DNA of 7,849 bases from an uncultured Oscillibacter sp. (GTDB taxonomy: Bacteria; Bacillota; Clostridia; Oscillospirales; Oscillospiraceae), in contig NZ_CAJUBK010000084.1 of NCBI RefSeq assembly GCF_910584465.1, forward strand, positions 1-7,849, written 5' to 3'. Every line of letters starts with the position of its first letter. The stretch's first letter is position 1. Positions 5,761-7,849 of the stretch are shown piece by piece. The notes under the pieces are model-generated. The model was not told where the DNA came from and made no database searches. It saw only the letters and a list, made by a program, of their open reading frames with translations. The position numbers were made by a program, and so were the translations under genes.

Positions 5761-6255
5761 TCACTCACGATTGGCGCCCGCCTGCGGTTCCTCCTCGAAA
5801 GACCGCTTCATGTACGGGCCGTCCTCCCCGCTCAGTGTGAGCCGGAAGGCCGTATACCGGCATCCCTGGTACTGCCGGCCATCCAATTAGGAAGGCATAT
5901 CCCATCCTGCATCTCGGACCGCAGGCATCGGGATCGATGAGCCGCTTACAGGCGGACGCTTCCTCGATCTCCTTTTTCGCCTCCTCGGGCAGTGCGTCGA
6001 AGGGGCCCCGGTATCCTTGTATATGTTCGGGATGAATGCGGAGCTCCATCCCTGTTCCCCGGGGCATGAACGCCGCCAGCGTCCTTTGCGGCTCGGCACA
6101 TAAGATACGGCATATCCGCTTTTTTGCAGTCTCATATCGCGTCCGCGGCCGTTCCCCGCCAAATCCCCGTCGATCTCGCCCACAAGGCCGCGCAGGCGCT
6201 CGTCGACCGTCCCCATGAACATGCGGGGCCCCTCGTCCATGGCCCCCTCCGTCAT
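5761..6255 (-). pseudogene. Frameshifted small cysteine-containing protein, partner of the AraC gene
   Basis: The minus-strand reading starts at ATG 6255, overlapping the AraC stop as ATGA, or at ATG 6240. It runs in one frame to about 6079 (ending SYVPSRKGR), needs a shift equal to one lost base to continue as LAAFMPRGTGMELRIHPEHI, stays in that frame to about 5884 (ending MGYAFLI), then needs a shift equal to one gained base to return to the first frame (GRQYQGCRYTAFRLTLSGED) and stops at TGA 5763-5761. The rebuilt product is about 160 residues. The pattern CKRLID-x-DACGPRCRMGY followed by YQGCRY gives four spaced cysteines, perhaps a metal site. I recall this as a clostridial family of unknown function, from memory only. 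Conserved-looking sequence on both sides of both shifts points to recent damage or to sequencing errors rather than old decay. Coupling to the AraC gene suggests a shared pathway. Confidence 0.65.
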
Positions 6256-7103
6256 CCCTTCTTCTTCACTACGGGTATCCACACCTCATACCGCGCGTCC
6301 TGCGGGCCCGGATCCAGGTAGACCTCGATATCGGGCGCGTCGGCATATTCATATCCGGAGGCCGGGAGCCACTCTGTCACGATCCGCTGCTCCGCTCCTT
6401 GTATGGACTGGAGCGTGCCCGTCCCAGGGAAGATCGCCCAGGTGGACGCTGGGACGGTATACTCTTCGAACTCACCGCTCATCTTCGTGCTGGGAACGGC
6501 GATGAAATATCTCCACTGTCTTTCATCGTTGCAGACGCTCACCCCCAAAAGCCCCATCGGCGGCATGTCCATCATCCCCGCCAATCTCTGTATGGTCCCG
6601 TCCGCGGCGGCGTCCTGCCACATCTTCGGCACGGCCATGAAGTTGTTCTCGATCTCCTTGTCGAGGGGTGCGGACACGCCTATGATGCGGAACGCGCCTT
6701 TCGTCTCGATCCTATAATCCATCCCTGTCGCTCCTTTCACAGCGATCTTAAACACGATGGGGGAGAAAGACCTCACGGGGACGCCCCCGTCTTTCACAGC
6801 AGACGGGGCGACCCCATGGAACGCCTGGAACGCCCGGTTGAACGCGGTCGGGGAGCGGTAGCCGTACTTCTCCGCGATATCGATGATCCGCTCCGTCCCA
6901 TCCTGCAGGTCCACCGCTGCTAACGACATTTTCCTCCTTCGGATATACTCTGCCAGAGTGATGCCCGCCATATAGGTGAACATCCTCTGATAGTGATAGG
7001 CGGAGCAGCAGGCGATCCGTCCAAGCTGCTCGTAGTCTATCTCGCCGGTCAAGTGTCTCTCGATATGCTCCACGCTTTGGTTCAATCTTTCGACCCATTC
7101 CAT
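6252..7103 (-). CDS. AraC-family regulator with GyrI-like effector-binding domain
   Basis: A 283-residue cytoplasmic transcription factor. The N-terminal third is an AraC DNA-binding domain with two helix-turn-helix units: about 24-45 (YEQLGRIACCSAYHYQRMF) and about 73-97 (IIDIAEKYGYRSPTAFNRAF, then FHGVAP). Residues about 128-280 form a GyrI/BmrR-type small-molecule-binding domain, beginning MDYRIETKGAFRIIGVSAPL and ending in the aromatic EVWIPV strand. The domain order, DNA-binding first, matches the Rob/SoxS-like group that senses hydrophobic cations or drugs. ATG 7103 is preferred because AAGGGG (7115-7110) lies 6 bases before it; an ATG five codons earlier at 7118 has no well-placed site. 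Its stop overlaps the ATG of the small broken gene. It probably regulates itself and that neighbour; ligand and targets cannot be inferred. Confidence 0.9.
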   Translation of the reverse strand: MEWVERLNQSVEHIERHLTGEIDYEQLGRIACCSAYHYQRMFTYMAGITLAEYIRRRKMSLAAVDLQDGTERIIDIAEKYGYRSPTAFNRAFQAFHGVAPSAVKDGGVPVRSFSPIVFKIAVKGATGMDYRIETKGAFRIIGVSAPLDKEIENNFMAVPKMWQDAAADGTIQRLAGMMDMPPMGLLGVSVCNDERQWRYFIAVPSTKMSGEFEEYTVPASTWAIFPGTGTLQSIQGAEQRIVTEWLPASGYEYADAPDIEVYLDPGPQDARYEVWIPVVKKKG

Positions 7104-7109
7104 AAGATA

Positions 7110-7115
7110 CCCCTT
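7110..7115 (-). promoter_or_regulatory. Ribosome binding site deciding the AraC start
   Basis: AAGGGG on the minus strand sits 6 bases before ATG 7103. The alternative ATG at 7118 has only an AAGG directly against it, so it is the weaker start. Confidence 0.6.
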
Positions 7116-7128
7116 CATCCTTACATAT

Positions 7129-7146
7129 CATGCTTTTCATGCTTTG
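7129..7146. repeat. Tandem 9-base repeat in the AraC leader
   Basis: CATGCTTTT (7129-7137) is followed directly by CATGCTTTG (7138-7146). It lies between the predicted AraC -10 box and the start codon. It could be a regulator site or chance. Confidence 0.4.
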
Positions 7147-7168
7147 CAGACCTGGATCCATCGTTTTC

Positions 7169-7174
7169 ATTATA
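7169..7174 (-). promoter_or_regulatory. Candidate -10 box of the AraC gene
   Basis: TATAAT on the minus strand is a perfect -10 box 65 bases before ATG 7103. No recognisable -35 box lies 16-18 bases upstream, where the sequence is AGGAAA-like. This would fit a promoter that needs an activator, possibly the AraC protein itself. Confidence 0.45.
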
Positions 7175-7211
7175 AGGCTTATCCCCGGATCTTTCCTCTC
7201 TATCCTTGCAC

Positions 7212-7242
7212 AAAAAAGAGAGGCGGCTATCCGGCGCCCGCC
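7212..7242 (-). terminator. Possible minus-strand intrinsic terminator with T6
   Basis: On the minus strand GGCGG (7242-7238) can pair with CCGCC (7226-7222), followed by TCTC and six T (7217-7212). The stem is short and the loop has 11 bases, but the U-run is the best in this part of the window. It may back up the tRNA terminator or end an unrecognised transcript. Confidence 0.4.
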
Positions 7243-7534
7243 GTCCGCCCGCCGCGCCCGGCTGCATCGGTCACGGGCGGATGATATACAGCGTTCCCTG
7301 TCCTCGATGGGATATGTCCCGCACCGCCGGGACCCGAACGTCCGTCACGGGGGACACACCGCTGCCGTATCTGCGATGCCCGGTCCGAGCCGGGCGGTCC
7401 CGCGGCCTCGTTGCCCCCCGCCAGCGGCGACGGTCCTATATCGCGCGGACATCCTGGAGCACGCATGGGGGCGGACCGGCGGCCGCCTGCGGTCCGGCAG
7501 GAGGAGCACCGGGCAAAACGGGATGGACCGATAA
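7218..7534. other. GC-rich gene-less stretch with small inverted repeats
   Basis: No convincing coding region lies here: frames that stay open do so because of GC richness and lack ribosome binding sites or recognisable motifs. Visible structure includes GCCCGG/CCGGGC (7378-7383 with 7390-7395) and GTCCC/GGGAC (7316-7320 with 7329-7333). It sits between the tRNA terminator and a T6 tract. It could be a remnant or an unrecognised structured RNA. Confidence 0.5.
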
Positions 7535-7576
7535 AACAGCGGAGGCCAAGGCTTCCATACCTTGACCTCCGCTGTT
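7533..7576 (-). terminator. Intrinsic terminator of the tRNA-Ala operon
   Basis: On the minus strand a 17-pair stem with one mismatch (7576-7560 with 7551-7535, core AACAGCGGAGG/CCTCCGCTGTT) and an 8-base loop runs into TTTTA. It lies 73 bases after the 3' end of the tRNA-Ala(CGC) gene. Confidence 0.8.
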
Positions 7577-7630
7577 CGTTTCGACATCAGAGCCGCACCG
7601 TCACGGCAAAGCCGCTTTTGAAATAGCAGG

Positions 7631-7649
7631 TGTCCGTCCAATGTCCGTC
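7631..7649. repeat. Short direct repeat abutting the tRNA 3' end
   Basis: TGTCCGTC occurs at 7631-7638 and again at 7642-7649, three bases apart. The second copy abuts the CCA end of the tRNA-Ala(CGC) gene. It may be part of the tRNA 3' trailer or chance. Confidence 0.4.
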
Positions 7650-7725
7650 TGGTGGACCTGAAGAGATTCGAACTCTCGACCTCTCGGATGCGAACCGAAC
7701 GCTCTCCCAACTGAGCTACAGGCCC
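7650..7725 (-). tRNA. tRNA-Ala (anticodon CGC)
   Basis: The 76-base gene folds as a complete cloverleaf. The acceptor stem GGGCCTG/CAGGTCC carries the G3-U70 wobble pair that marks alanine tRNAs. The D arm is GCTC/GAGC. The anticodon arm is TTCGG, loop TTCGCAT, CCGAG, giving anticodon CGC for codon GCG. The T arm is GAGAG, loop TTCGAAT, CTCTT. CCA is encoded. It lies downstream of a second tRNA-Ala in the same direction. Confidence 0.95.
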
Positions 7726-7758
7726 AAACGATGGATAAGACCACGATCGAAAGGAGAA

Positions 7759-7782
7759 GCCTTGGAAGCTGACTTCCAAGGC
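7759..7782 (-). repeat. Hairpin between the two tRNA-Ala genes
   Basis: GCCTTGGAAG (7759-7768) pairs perfectly with 7773-7782 around a four-base loop. On the minus strand it is followed by TTCTCCTTT, a broken U-run. It may partly terminate transcription after tRNA-Ala(GGC) or be a processing signal. No separate promoter for the downstream tRNA is visible. Confidence 0.55.
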
Positions 7783-7794
7783 CTTCCTCTTTCC

Positions 7795-7849
7795 TGGTGG
7801 AGATAAGCGGGATCGAACCGCTGACCTCTTGAATGCCATTCAAGCGCTC
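7795..7849 (-). tRNA. tRNA-Ala (anticodon GGC), 5' end cut by window edge
   Basis: The visible 55 bases hold the end of the D arm (GAGC), the anticodon arm CTTGA, loop ATGGCAT, TCAAG with anticodon GGC for codon GCC, the T arm CAGCGGTTCGATCCCGCT and the acceptor 3' strand TATCTCC followed by ACCA. U70 in that strand fits the alanine G3-U70 pair. The first about 21 bases lie beyond the right edge. Confidence 0.92.

Noticed and set aside
5498..5764. Longer ATPase of 779 residues from a GTG at 5764
   Set aside because: The extra 89 residues are low-complexity, there is no ribosome binding site at that start, and a good one precedes ATG 5497.
5457..5768. Minus-strand frame starting GTG at the end of the broken gene
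   Set aside because: No ribosome binding site, Arg/Gly-rich composition and overlap with the ATPase start in another frame.
7310..7345. T-arm-like GTTCGGGTCC on the minus strand as a degenerate tRNA
   Set aside because: No matching acceptor, D or anticodon arms could be assembled around it.
7227..7466. 79-residue minus-strand frame in the GC-rich stretch
   Set aside because: No ribosome binding site, no motif, composition expected from GC-rich non-coding sequence.
1..7849. CRISPR array, insertion sequence or integrase
   Set aside because: No regularly spaced repeats, no transposase or recombinase motifs, and no duplicated tRNA 3' end were seen.

Overview
The window looks like chromosome from a GC-rich member of the Firmicutes, most likely class Clostridia and possibly an Oscillospiraceae/Flavonifractor-like gut anaerobe. 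This rests on near-consensus sigma-A promoters, strong AGGAGG-type ribosome binding sites 6-7 bases from each start, CCA-encoding tRNA genes and the kinds of proteins present. The species is an inference from style and gene content.

Left part (1-2227, plus strand): a back-to-back promoter pair at 149-219 fires in both directions. Rightward it drives a two-gene operon: a PLP-dependent methionine gamma-lyase/'aluminium resistance' family protein (256-1557) and a HAD-superfamily hydrolase (1580-2227). The leftward partner lies outside the window. Positions 2227-2469 are a convergent intergenic spacer packed with inverted repeats, including a good intrinsic terminator for the minus-strand genes.

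Middle part (2470-7103, all minus strand): read in transcription order, this block has four genes. They are an AraC-type regulator with a GyrI-like effector domain (7103-6252), a small cysteine-containing gene overlapping its stop codon but broken by two compensating frameshifts (6255-5761), a 690-residue STAND/AAA-type P-loop ATPase with its own promoter (5497-3425), and a secreted NodB-type polysaccharide deacetylase (3324-2470). The ATPase is the most interesting gene: an unrecognised N-terminal alpha/beta domain, a central ATPase with winged helix, and a C-terminal helical domain resembling HEPN. This is the layout of many phage-defence and stress-sensing NTPases, though a defence role is only inferred.

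Right part (7104-7849): a 430-base stretch without a convincing gene holds the AraC leader, a GC-rich region with several small inverted repeats, and terminators. The window then ends in two tandem minus-strand tRNA-Ala genes, anticodons CGC and GGC, the second cut by the window edge. The AraC-to-ATPase block next to a tRNA cluster resembles an accessory region, but no integrase or duplicated tRNA end is visible.
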